DNA from: Phycisphaeraceae bacterium
GTDB lineage: Bacteria; Planctomycetota; Phycisphaerae; Phycisphaerales; UBA1924
Direction of reading: 5' to 3'
DNA: 64,000 bases
Assembly: GCA_020639235.1 (NCBI GenBank)
Contig: JACKHC010000001.1
Span: 1,426,001-1,490,000, forward strand
Shown: piece by piece, positions 52,720 to 60,355 of the stretch
Layout of the letters: the number at the start of each line of letters is the position of its first letter
Position numbering within the stretch: position 1 is the stretch's first letter
Position numbers and translations under genes: made by a program
The notes under the pieces: model-generated
Databases searched by the model: none
What the model was told of the DNA's origin: nothing
Seen by the model: only the letters and a program-made list of their open reading frames with translations

Positions 52720-53562
52720 CTACTTATTCGCGTAGTCGATGATCCGGGCGATCTCGTTCCGCAGCTCGTGCCGGTGCACCACCCGATCAATCAGCCCGCT
52801 CTGCAGCAGAAACTCCGATCGCTGGAACCCCTCCGGCAACTCCTGGCGAATCGTCTGCTTGATCACACGCGGCCCCGCAAACCCGATCAGCGCCTTCGGC
52901 TCCGCAACGATGATGTCGCCGAGCATCGCGAAACTCGCCGAAACGCCGCCCGTCGTCGGGTCCGTCAGCACCGAGATAAACAATCCCCCCGCATCGTCGT
53001 GCCGCGCCAGCGCCGCGCTCGTCTTGGCCATCTGCATCAGCGACAGCCCCGACTCCTGCATCCGCGCCCCGCCCGAGCACGACACCACCACCAGCGGCAG
53101 ATCGTGCGCCGTTGCGTACTCGATCGACCGCGTCACAACCTCGCCCACCACGCTCCCCATCGAGCCCATCATGAAGGTCAGGTCCAGGCAGCACAGCATC
53201 GCCGGGCGCCCCTTCACGAACACTCGCCCCGCCTGCACCCCGTCCCGCTCCCCCGTCCGCTTCTGCTCCGCGGCCAGCCGCTCCTTGTACCCCTTCAGGT
53301 CCGTGAACTTCAGCGGATCACCGCTCACCAGATCGTCGAACATCGGCTCGAACGAACCGTCGTCCGCCAGCTGGCGAATCCGCTCCCGCGCCCCGATCCG
53401 GTAGTGATGCTCACACTCCGGGCACACATGCTGATTCGCTTCCATCTGCTTGCGGTAGATCATCGCCCCGCACGCCGGGCAGCGCAGCCACAGGCCCTCG
53501 GGCACCCGTGTCGAGCCCACCGGCTTCAGTTCCGACCATGTCTTGGAAGTGATCTGCGTCAT
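52720..53562 (-). CDS. accD: Acetyl-CoA carboxylase carboxyltransferase subunit beta
   Basis: 280 residues. The N-terminal zinc ribbon (RCPACGAMIYRK and HVCPECEHHY) is followed by the crotonase-fold carboxyltransferase domain with GSMGSVVGEVVTRSIEYA, SCSGGARMQES and DPTTGGVSASFAMLGD. It transfers the carboxyl from biotin to acetyl-CoA to form malonyl-CoA with AccA. AGGAA lies 12 bases before the ATG. accA is not in the window. Confidence 0.95.
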   Translation of the reverse strand: MTQITSKTWSELKPVGSTRVPEGLWLRCPACGAMIYRKQMEANQHVCPECEHHYRIGARERIRQLADDGSFEPMFDDLVSGDPLKFTDLKGYKERLAAEQKRTGERDGVQAGRVFVKGRPAMLCCLDLTFMMGSMGSVVGEVVTRSIEYATAHDLPLVVVSCSGGARMQESGLSLMQMAKTSAALARHDDAGGLFISVLTDPTTGGVSASFAMLGDIIVAEPKALIGFAGPRVIKQTIRQELPEGFQRSEFLLQSGLIDRVVHRHELRNEIARIIDYANK

Positions 53563-53626
53563 ATCGGGCCGCGTTCCTGCAATAACACCCGAATCAGTCT
53601 ACGCCGATCCGCGCCGCCGCACCGCC

Positions 53627-54259
53627 TCACACCCGCGAGGCCAGCCGGCTCAACTGCTCGCGGAACATCACCCGCGGAATCGATCGACGCTCCGCCGAAG
53701 GCCCGTCCTCCAGCGCCGTCCACAACCCCGAAACAGGCCGGCCCGCCAGCACACAACGAATCAACCCATACTCAAACGGACGGAGCACCACGCCGATCCG
53801 ATCGCTCGTCGTCCGCTCGAGCACCCGCGCAAGCGTCGAAAGAAGCCGAACTTCCGTCTCCACCGTCGGCTCGCCCTCCGGCGGCGTCGCCGAAGTCGGG
53901 TCCTCACGCCACTGCGCAAAGGAGGTCGGATACCGCTCACTCGCCTCGCTCGCCAGCTGCCCCTCCCACAACCCCGCCGGAGCGCCGTCCAGCGTCTCCA
54001 GCCGCCGGATCTTGGGACTTCCGGTCCGGTCCGCGAGCATCTTCGCCGTGTCGAAACTCGCCTCGTCCGTCGGGCAATACACCGAACCCAGCGTCAGCCC
54101 GCCCGCCACGCTCAAAGCATGATTGATCACCGACGCCGCAACAGCCCGCCCACCGTCCGTCATCGGAAGGTCCGCCCCGCCCTGCACCCGCCCGGCATCT
54201 TCCCAGGCGGTCCGCCCCGATCGGAGCAGAAGCACATCGACCTGCGGCTTTCGTGCCAT
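53627..54259 (-). CDS. Histidine-phosphatase-like protein lacking catalytic histidines
   Basis: 210 residues of the phosphoglycerate mutase/histidine phosphatase fold. The normally invariant RHG motif reads LLLRSGRTAW, so the phosphorylated histidine is Ser. The second histidine, usually in V-S-H-G, is replaced in VVLRPFEYGLIRCVL. LDGAPAGLWEGQLASEASERYP still resembles the family loop. It is therefore probably non-catalytic or has another chemistry. The ATG at 54259 is preceded by GGAGG eight bases upstream. It lies between accD and rpe in the same orientation. Confidence 0.78.
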   Translation of the reverse strand: MARKPQVDVLLLRSGRTAWEDAGRVQGGADLPMTDGGRAVAASVINHALSVAGGLTLGSVYCPTDEASFDTAKMLADRTGSPKIRRLETLDGAPAGLWEGQLASEASERYPTSFAQWREDPTSATPPEGEPTVETEVRLLSTLARVLERTTSDRIGVVLRPFEYGLIRCVLAGRPVSGLWTALEDGPSAERRSIPRVMFREQLSRLASRV

Positions 54260-54374
54260 GGCTGTCGCCTCCACTCCATTCATCGGCCCCGCGACGCCGC
54301 AGGCACGAGATCGGTCAGAACGGTACCACCCTCATCCGCCCAATCCAAGGGCCCATCCCCCACAGACCATCAAT

Positions 54375-55100
54375 TTATCCTCTCAAAGACCGAACAATCC
54401 CGGCTCTTTCGGTTCTCGGGCGTCCGAAAATCGCCGACGCCGCCACCAGCACATCGCACCCAGCCCCCCGGACCCGACCCGCGTTCTCGGGCGACACGCC
54501 CCCATCCATCTCCACCCGCTGCCCCTCCCCGACCCGCCCCGCGAGCCATTTCGTCTTCTCCAACACACCCTCGATGAACGCCTGCCCGCTGAACCCGGGA
54601 TTCACGCTCATCACCAGGAACATCTCGAAATCATCCAGGTACGGCTCCACCCACTCGACCGGAGTGGGGGGGTTCACCGCGAGCCCCGCACTCATCCCCG
54701 CCTCCCGCACCCGCTCCGCCACAGCCCTCGGGTCGTACCCGCGGCTCAGGGGCGAGTCCCCCGCGCCCGCGTGCCGATCCACCGCCGGCTCAACGTGAAA
54801 GGTGAAGTGGTCCGCCCCCGCTTCCGCAAACCCCGCGATGTACTGCCCCGGATCCGTCACCATCAGATGAACATCAAAGAACGCGTGCGGCAACCGCTTC
54901 CGGAGCGACTTCACGACCGCAGCGCCCATCGTCACATTGGGCACAAAGTGCCCGTCCATCACATCAATGTGCAACACGTCCGCGCCGCATTCACCCAGCA
55001 CGTGCGCACACTCATCGCCCAGCGCCGCGAAGTCCGCGCTCAGTATCGAAGGCGCAATCAACGGCAATCGCCCGGGCCGCGTCAGCAGGTTCTCAATCAT
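54375..55100 (-). CDS. rpe: Ribulose-phosphate 3-epimerase
   Basis: 241 residues, TIM barrel. LIAPSILSADFAALG, HIDVMDGHFVPNVTMG, FFDVHLMVTDPGQYI and MSVNPGFSGQAFI carry the metal-binding His and Asp residues and phosphate loops. The middle contains an insertion AVDRHAGAGDSPLSRGY. It interconverts ribulose 5-phosphate and xylulose 5-phosphate. The ATG overlaps the stop of the PuuD-like gene (55097-55100). The coding strand contains a run of seven C (54666-54672). Confidence 0.94.
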   Translation of the reverse strand: MIENLLTRPGRLPLIAPSILSADFAALGDECAHVLGECGADVLHIDVMDGHFVPNVTMGAAVVKSLRKRLPHAFFDVHLMVTDPGQYIAGFAEAGADHFTFHVEPAVDRHAGAGDSPLSRGYDPRAVAERVREAGMSAGLAVNPPTPVEWVEPYLDDFEMFLVMSVNPGFSGQAFIEGVLEKTKWLAGRVGEGQRVEMDGGVSPENAGRVRGAGCDVLVAASAIFGRPRTERAGIVRSLRG

Positions 55101-55789
55101 CCCCTCACCGTACCCGCAGCACGCACCAGCCGCCGGAACAACTCGATCCCCAATCCCTCAAACTCCGTCCGCTCCGGATGCCACTGCACGCCGAGCCAGA
55201 ACCGCCTGCCCGGATCGTCGATCGCCTCGATCACGCCGTCGTGCGCCCGCGCCACCACGCGCATCCGCCCGGCGTCCCGCACCGCCTGATGGTGGTAACT
55301 CTTCACCCAGCCCACCGGCAGAACCTCGTGCCGAGTCGGCCGAACCTCGTGCGTCCGGTTCTGCCCGTGATCCGCGTGCGTCGCGACCACCTCGGGCAAA
55401 TGCTGATCGAGCGACCCTCCCGCCAATAGCGCCATCATCTGCATCCCCAGGCACACGCCCAGCGTCGGCAAATCCTTCTCCGCCGCCGCCCGCAAGAGCG
55501 CCTCATCAAACCGTTGCCGGTCCGCCGGCTCAACAACCGCAGACCCATGCGTCGCCTCGCCGTACGCCTCTGTCGCCGGGTCGTCTCCCCCCGTGAGAAT
55601 CAACCCATCAACCCGGGCCAGGTGCGCCCGCGCCACCGCATCCGCGTCCGATTTGGGTGGCCCCACCAACACCGGAAGCCCGCCCGCCGCCCATACGCAC
55701 TCCGCGTACTCCCGCCGCACCCGCGTGCGATCACCCTCGATCCCCGTCGCGATCGCAATCACCGGCCAGTCAGTCTTCGCTCCGTTCAC
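55097..55789 (-). CDS. Class I glutamine-amidotransferase-like hydrolase, PuuD-like
   Basis: 230 residues if it starts with GTG at 55789 (VNGAKTDWPVIAIATG). The nucleophile elbow TLGVCLGMQMM carries the Cys, and WHPE in GVQWHPERTEF carries the His and Glu. VDGLILTGGDDPATEAYGE follows the gamma-glutamyl-gamma-aminobutyrate hydrolase pattern. It probably hydrolyses a gamma-glutamyl amide. The start is uncertain, since an upstream frame runs through the repeat region; no good ribosome site is seen. It overlaps rpe by four bases. Confidence 0.82.
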   Translation of the reverse strand: MNGAKTDWPVIAIATGIEGDRTRVRREYAECVWAAGGLPVLVGPPKSDADAVARAHLARVDGLILTGGDDPATEAYGEATHGSAVVEPADRQRFDEALLRAAAEKDLPTLGVCLGMQMMALLAGGSLDQHLPEVVATHADHGQNRTHEVRPTRHEVLPVGWVKSYHHQAVRDAGRMRVVARAHDGVIEAIDDPGRRFWLGVQWHPERTEFEGLGIELFRRLVRAAGTVRG

Positions 55790-55814
55790 GCAACCATCAT
55801 CGGGCCTCGGGTGC

Positions 55815-55841
55815 CATGGGCAAGACGAAGTCTTGCCCATG
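55815..55841. repeat. Perfect palindrome, REP-like
   Basis: CATGGGCAAGAC (55815-55826) faces GTCTTGCCCATG (55830-55841) around GAA. It is preceded by GGGTGC and followed by CCCC, and lies in the guaB upstream region beside the second copy of the intergenic repeat. Confidence 0.8.
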
Positions 55842-55853
55842 CCCCGGTTCGCG

Positions 55854-55876
55854 CCGGGTGCCACCGCCTGTCGACA
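55854..55876. repeat. Intergenic repeat, copy 2
   Basis: The same 20 bases as at 52670 (CCGGGTGCCACCGCCTGTCG), followed by ACAA. It is 13 bases after the palindrome at 55815-55841. Confidence 0.7.
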
Positions 55877-55908
55877 ATTCTGTCCCTCCGGTTCCTTCTC
55901 GGCTGTAG

Positions 55909-55937
55909 CCACGAGTGAAGCGCAGCGCAACCCGTGG
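55909..55937. repeat. Inverted repeat CCACG...CGTGG
   Basis: CCACG (55909-55913) and CGTGG (55933-55937) flank GTGAAGCGCAGCGCAAC. The region 55790-55986 thus holds three palindromic units in tandem, as in REP clusters. Confidence 0.45.
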
Positions 55938-55986
55938 ATTCCGAGCCCCCATTGACGCCCAACCCCACCTCTGGCAACATTGGCAC

Positions 55987-57537
55987 ATGGGAGACCATCC
56001 AAGCCAGAATCCGCGAATCATCGCCGAGGGAATCACCTTCGACGATGTCCTGCTCGTCCCCGCCGCGAGCGATGTCATGCCCGCGCAGGCCGACCTCACC
56101 TCGCGCCTCACCCGCGATATCTCCCTCCGCATCCCCTTGATCTCCGCGCCCATGGACACCGTCACCGAGGCGCGACTCGCCATCGCCCTCGCCCAGGAAG
56201 GCGGCATCGGGATCATCCACAAGAACATGTCCCCCGACGCCCAGGCGCTCGAAGTCGCCAAGGTCAAACGCTCCGAGAACGGCGTCATCACCGACCCCGT
56301 TACCCTCGGGCCCAACAACACCATCGGCCAGGCACGCCGAGCCATGGCCGAACTCAATGTCTCGGGCTTCCCCGTCGTCGAAGGCGGCTCACAAGTGCTC
56401 CGCAACAAGGGCCGAGTGCTGGGCATCATCACCGAGCGCGACCTCAAGTTCGTCGCATCTGAAGATGTCCTCGTGGGCGAGGTCATGACCCGCGACGGCC
56501 TAATCACAGCGCCGCCCGACACCACACTCGAACAGGCCAAGCAGATCCTCAACCGCGCCCGCGTCGAGAAACTTATCCTCGTCGACGCCGACGGCACGCT
56601 CGCCGGCCTCATCACCATGCGCGACCTCGATCAGATCGAGCGATTTCCCAACGCATGCAAGGACGACCGAGGCCGCCTCCGCTGCGGGGCCGCCGTCGGC
56701 GTCCACCAATACGAACGACTCGAAAAACTCATCGAGGCCGAAGTCGATGTCGTCATCGTCGATACCGCCCATGGCCACTCGAAGAATGTCATCGACACCG
56801 TCCGCGAGGTGAAGAAGCGCTGGAAGATCAATGTCATCGCGGGCAACATCGCCACCGCCGAAGCCGCCAAAGCACTCATCGACGCAGGCGCAGACGCCGT
56901 GAAAGTCGGCATCGGGCCCGGCTCAATCTGCACCACCCGCGTCGTCACCGGCGTCGGCGTGCCCCAGATCACCGCCATCATGAACGCCGTCTCGGCCGCT
57001 GAGAAACAAGGCATCCCCGTGATCGCCGACGGCGGCATCCGCATGTCCGGCGACATCGCCAAGGCCCTCGCCGCCGGCGCCTCCACCGTCATGATGGGCG
57101 GCATGTTCGCCGGACTCGACGAGTCGCCCGGCGAACTCGTCATCTCCGAAGGCCGACGCTACAAGACCTACCGAGGCATGGGCTCCGAGGGCGCCATGAG
57201 CGCCGGCTCAGCCGACCGCTACGCACAAGGCGACAAACTCGAAGCGCGCAAGGCCAGTGGTGGGGGCAAGGATGATCTTTCCAAACTCAAGTTCGTCCCC
57301 GAGGGCGTAGAAGGCCTCGTCCCGTACCGCGGCCCGCTCTCAGAGTTCGTCTACCAGATGGTCGGCGGCATCCGCGCCGCCATGGGCTACTGCGGCTGCC
57401 ACAACATCGAATCGCTCCGCACCAAGTCGAAGTTCGTCCGAGTCTCCGGCGCCACCGTCGTCGAGAATCACCCGCACGACATCCGCATCACCAAGGAAGC
57501 GCCCAACTACTCGCCCGCCAACATGCGCGGCCGCTAA
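55987..57537 (+). CDS. guaB: Inosine-5'-monophosphate dehydrogenase
   Basis: 516 residues. The (beta/alpha)8 barrel carries two inserted CBS domains (about residues 100-220). The catalytic Cys loop is in GIGPGSICTTRVVTGVGVP, and the NAD/IMP segments are DTAHGHSKNVIDTV, ADGGIRMSGDIAKAL and GMGSEGAMSAGSADRY. It converts IMP to XMP for guanine nucleotides. I took the ATG at 55987. Upstream in-frame codons run through the repeat region and are unlikely to be coding. The Rid gene follows after 15 bases. Confidence 0.96.
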   Translation: MGDHPSQNPRIIAEGITFDDVLLVPAASDVMPAQADLTSRLTRDISLRIPLISAPMDTVTEARLAIALAQEGGIGIIHKNMSPDAQALEVAKVKRSENGVITDPVTLGPNNTIGQARRAMAELNVSGFPVVEGGSQVLRNKGRVLGIITERDLKFVASEDVLVGEVMTRDGLITAPPDTTLEQAKQILNRARVEKLILVDADGTLAGLITMRDLDQIERFPNACKDDRGRLRCGAAVGVHQYERLEKLIEAEVDVVIVDTAHGHSKNVIDTVREVKKRWKINVIAGNIATAEAAKALIDAGADAVKVGIGPGSICTTRVVTGVGVPQITAIMNAVSAAEKQGIPVIADGGIRMSGDIAKALAAGASTVMMGGMFAGLDESPGELVISEGRRYKTYRGMGSEGAMSAGSADRYAQGDKLEARKASGGGKDDLSKLKFVPEGVEGLVPYRGPLSEFVYQMVGGIRAAMGYCGCHNIESLRTKSKFVRVSGATVVENHPHDIRITKEAPNYSPANMRGR

Positions 57538-57552
57538 GCGCGAGGTGAAGAC

Positions 57553-57960
57553 ATGACCAACCGACGCAGAGTCTCCACAGGCACCATCTGGGAAGGACGC
57601 GTCGGATACTCCCGCGCGATTGAAGTGGGGGGGGCGGGGGGGGCGGGGAACATGATCGCCGTCGCCGGAACAGTCGCCGCCGACGAGCAGGGCAACATCC
57701 TCCACCCCGGCTCCGCTTATCAACAAGCGTGCTTCATCCTCCGCAGGATCGAGGCCGCGCTGAAGGAACTCGACGCCTCGCTCGCCGATGTCATCCGCAC
57801 CCGCATCTACATCATCAACATGAACCATCAGGAGGAGGTCGGCCGCGCCCACGCCGAGGCCTTCGCCGACATCAGGCCCGCCTGCACCATGGTGGGCGTC
57901 AAGGAACTCGCGGACCCACACGCCCTCGTCGAGATCGAAGCCGACGCCGTCAAAAACTAA
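57553..57960 (+). CDS. RidA-family (YjgF/YER057c/UK114) protein
   Basis: 135 residues. The family pattern VAGTVAADEQGNILHPGSAYQQACFILRRI and the Arg in TRIYIINMNHQEEVGRAHAEAFADIRPACTMVGV are clear. RidA-type enzymes hydrolyse reactive imines, but this subgroup is not defined. The start has GAGGTGAAGAC before ATG. An in-frame poly-G insertion at 57627-57648 adds GGAGGAG to the first beta strand turn. It follows guaB and ends just before a terminator. Confidence 0.86.
   Translation: MTNRRRVSTGTIWEGRVGYSRAIEVGGAGGAGNMIAVAGTVAADEQGNILHPGSAYQQACFILRRIEAALKELDASLADVIRTRIYIINMNHQEEVGRAHAEAFADIRPACTMVGVKELADPHALVEIEADAVKN
57627..57648 (+). repeat. Poly-G tract inside Rid gene
   Basis: G8-C-G8-C-G4 in frame. 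It has the same flavour as the tract at 44590-44621 and expands the protein by about six residues compared with usual RidA sequences. Confidence 0.85.
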
Positions 57961-57963
57961 GAA

Positions 57964-57989
57964 CCGGGGGCCGATCGCTCGGCCCCCGG
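57964..57989 (+). terminator. Strong hairpin between convergent genes
   Basis: Perfect 11-base stem (57964-57974 with 57979-57989) and TCGC loop immediately after the Rid stop. There is no long T-tract, but the position between convergent genes fits a bidirectional terminator. Confidence 0.65.
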
Positions 57990-58036
57990 CAAACTCGATT
58001 GACTCAGATTGACTCAGGTTGCAGGGTCGCCGTCGA

Positions 58037-58912
58037 TCAGTTGCAGCCCCAGTTCGACAGCACAACATTCAAATCGTCCACGTCAATGAACCCGTCTCCA
58101 TTGGCCAGGTCCAGCGGCGATCCGCCGCCGACCGTGGTGCCCCACGCCGACAGGATCGCGTTGAGATCGTCAACATCCACGACGCCATCGGGAACGCTCC
58201 CGGGCCCCGTGACATCGCCGGGACACGAAGGGGGCGTCACCGTCGTGATCGAGATATTGTCGATCCGCACCGTGTGATCCGTGAACCCGAAGAAGAACCC
58301 CGGCTCGAGCGTGGTAAACACGATCTCATCGACCCCCGCCAGCACATCGGCGAAGGTTCGGTCCGCCGGCAGAATCGGCTCGAAGGTCATCGGATCCTCA
58401 TCACCGTAACCGCCCCAGCCCGCCGGGAGCGCCGTCGCCTGCGGGTCATCGATCGTCACCGAGAAGGTCGTCCAAGTCCCCGTCGACGACTGCGAGATGT
58501 CGGCGAACTTGAACCACACGCTCACCCACGGATAGCCGGTCGAAACGTTGTCATAGTCGCGCAGCTCGATGAGCCACGGCCGCGACACATCCTGCCCGAA
58601 GAAGTTCATGAACTCCACGAGCGTGTCGATCGAGATCGTCACCTCGTCGTATTGAGAGAGGTTCTGGATAAACGCGGCGTTGGTGTCGTTGCGGAAGGTG
58701 ATGCCGAAGTCATTGAACACCGTCCGCATGTTCGCGCCCGGATTGCCGCCCGTAGCCGGGATCGTCGTCGCGCCGCCGATGCCGCTGGGCCCGCTCCATC
58801 CCGCGGCCCCGCCGTCGAAGGTCACGGTCGTGGTGCCGCCCGCGCAGACCGCCGCCGCGCACGCCAGGAGCGCCGCAGCGCCGCCCATCAGTCTGGTTCC
58901 AAGGTGTGTCAT
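58037..58912 (-). CDS. Secreted protein with C-terminal dockerin-like repeats
   Basis: 291 residues. The signal peptide MTHLGTRLMGGAAALLACAA ends near VCAGG. The central 200 residues are a beta-rich domain of unknown function (FDGGAAGWSGPSGIGG and later WVSVWFKFADISQSSTGTW), perhaps lectin- or carbohydrate-binding-like. The C-terminus has CPGDVTGPG, then two repeats, DGVVDVDDLNAILSAWG and DGFIDVDDLNVVLSNWG, of the dockerin/EF-hand type that bind calcium. Such tails are frequent in Phycisphaerae secreted proteins. The ATG at 58912 has GAGGA six bases upstream. Confidence 0.88.
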   Translation of the reverse strand: MTHLGTRLMGGAAALLACAAAVCAGGTTTVTFDGGAAGWSGPSGIGGATTIPATGGNPGANMRTVFNDFGITFRNDTNAAFIQNLSQYDEVTISIDTLVEFMNFFGQDVSRPWLIELRDYDNVSTGYPWVSVWFKFADISQSSTGTWTTFSVTIDDPQATALPAGWGGYGDEDPMTFEPILPADRTFADVLAGVDEIVFTTLEPGFFFGFTDHTVRIDNISITTVTPPSCPGDVTGPGSVPDGVVDVDDLNAILSAWGTTVGGGSPLDLANGDGFIDVDDLNVVLSNWGCN

Positions 58913-59038
58913 GGTCATTCCTCGTATGGCTGCCGTTCCATCCCCGCAAACCCCTTCAGGCACGCGCCCGGAGCGGGTGGAACGCGAGTGTGTCTACCTG
59001 CCCTCATAACATGACCACGGACCCACCAGGTGTCAAGA

Positions 59039-59055
59039 AAGTTTCCGGGAAACTT
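59039..59055. promoter_or_regulatory. Palindrome AAGTTTCC-G-GGAAACTT
   Basis: Eight-base perfect arms in the divergent space between the secreted protein gene and the gene at 59117. It is a candidate operator. The rest of 58913-59116 has no other signal apart from TATTCT (59101-59106), ten bases before the next start. Confidence 0.5.
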
Positions 59056-59116
59056 CTCGGTATCTTGATCATCGCCATCGCACGGGGCCGAAATCGGCAG
59101 TATTCTCCCCTCAGAT

Positions 59117-60355
59117 ATGCCCCCGGACACCGCAAAGCCCGTTTCGGCCCCTCCACAGGAGCCCCGCCTCGAGGTCCGAATCGCCGCCACCGGCGAGGAC
59201 CTCCTCTCCGCCATTTCCCGCGTGCTCGAGGCCATCCCCGATCCCCCCTCCGGCCCGCAGGCCCTCGCCCGCCGCCTGGGCGTCGACAAGGTCCTCGCCT
59301 CCCGCCTCCTCAAGGCCGTCAAGGCGCCCGATCCGGTCTCCGTCATCAACCGCGCCCCGGGTCCCGATCCGCTCCGCCGGGTGGTCAAGGCCGCCGGCAA
59401 ACAGGGCGTCGACGCCGCCCTCATCCGCACCGCCACCGAAGCCATCGACCGCTTCGAACGCCTGATCCGCGACGAGATCGGCGACCGCGCCTCGCTCGAC
59501 GCCATCGTCAGCGCCTGGGTCCCCGAGGCCCGCCGCGAGTTCGAACTCAGGCGCAAGCAATCGCTTTTCAAAGCGCTCTCGCATCTCAAGGGCGCCCACG
59601 CCGAGTCCATCACCGCAACCGTCTTCCTCGCGCCAGCCGCAGACGGCAAGCACCTCGACATCGTCTGGCTCAACGGCCTCTTCGGCCTCACACGCCTCCG
59701 CCCCGGCGCCGCCATCAAGTTCGCGACACGCCGATTCGCAAGCGATCTCGCGGCACGCAAGCCGCAGACGCTCGCCGGGCGCGAGGTCGAAGACCAGTCC
59801 GATCTGCTCCTCGCCGAATACTGCTCCCGGCCGACGCCCTCCCTCCGCGCGCACCCCGTCGGCGAGATCGTGCATTACACGCTCGACTCAACGCGCTTCG
59901 GCCCGGCGTCCGCCGTTGATCTCGTCCACGCCGAAGTAAACCGGAGCGAGATGAAGCGCACCGTCCCCGCCGGCTCCGGGCGCAAGGCGTATGTCTTCGC
60001 CGAGGTCTCGACACCCGCAAAAGTCCTGCAGTTCGACGCGTTCGTGCACGAGTCGGTGTATCCCGGTGCGACGCCGCGGCTGCGCATCTACGACACCGCG
60101 TTCGAGGGCGTGGCGGATGTGAACAACCCCGCGCGGGATATCGATGCGCTCGATGTCCTGGAGACGATCTCGCCATTGCCCAACGGCATGCAATCCTGCC
60201 GATCGGCCGTCGCGCCGCGCTATGTCGAGATGCTCGATAAGGTCTGCACGCAGATGCATTGGAAGGGCGAGGAGTTCCGCGGCTACCGGTGCCGGATCGA
60301 GTACCCGATCTACGGCGCTCAGGTGACGATGCTCTTCGACCCGCCCTCGCAGTAA
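59117..60355 (+). CDS. Conserved-looking protein of unknown function
   Basis: 412 residues, cytoplasmic. The first 90 residues may contain a helix-turn-helix (GPQALARRLGVDKVLASRLLKAV). The middle is mixed alpha/beta, with IVWLNGLFGLTRLRPGAAIKFATRRF. No catalytic motif is seen, and I do not recognise the family. TATTCT lies ten bases before the ATG. Codon endings change from C-rich to G-rich within this gene near 60.0 kb, coinciding with the skew change. Its 3' end overlaps convergent murD by 37 bases. Confidence 0.75.
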   Translation: MPPDTAKPVSAPPQEPRLEVRIAATGEDLLSAISRVLEAIPDPPSGPQALARRLGVDKVLASRLLKAVKAPDPVSVINRAPGPDPLRRVVKAAGKQGVDAALIRTATEAIDRFERLIRDEIGDRASLDAIVSAWVPEARREFELRRKQSLFKALSHLKGAHAESITATVFLAPAADGKHLDIVWLNGLFGLTRLRPGAAIKFATRRFASDLAARKPQTLAGREVEDQSDLLLAEYCSRPTPSLRAHPVGEIVHYTLDSTRFGPASAVDLVHAEVNRSEMKRTVPAGSGRKAYVFAEVSTPAKVLQFDAFVHESVYPGATPRLRIYDTAFEGVADVNNPARDIDALDVLETISPLPNGMQSCRSAVAPRYVEMLDKVCTQMHWKGEEFRGYRCRIEYPIYGAQVTMLFDPPSQ

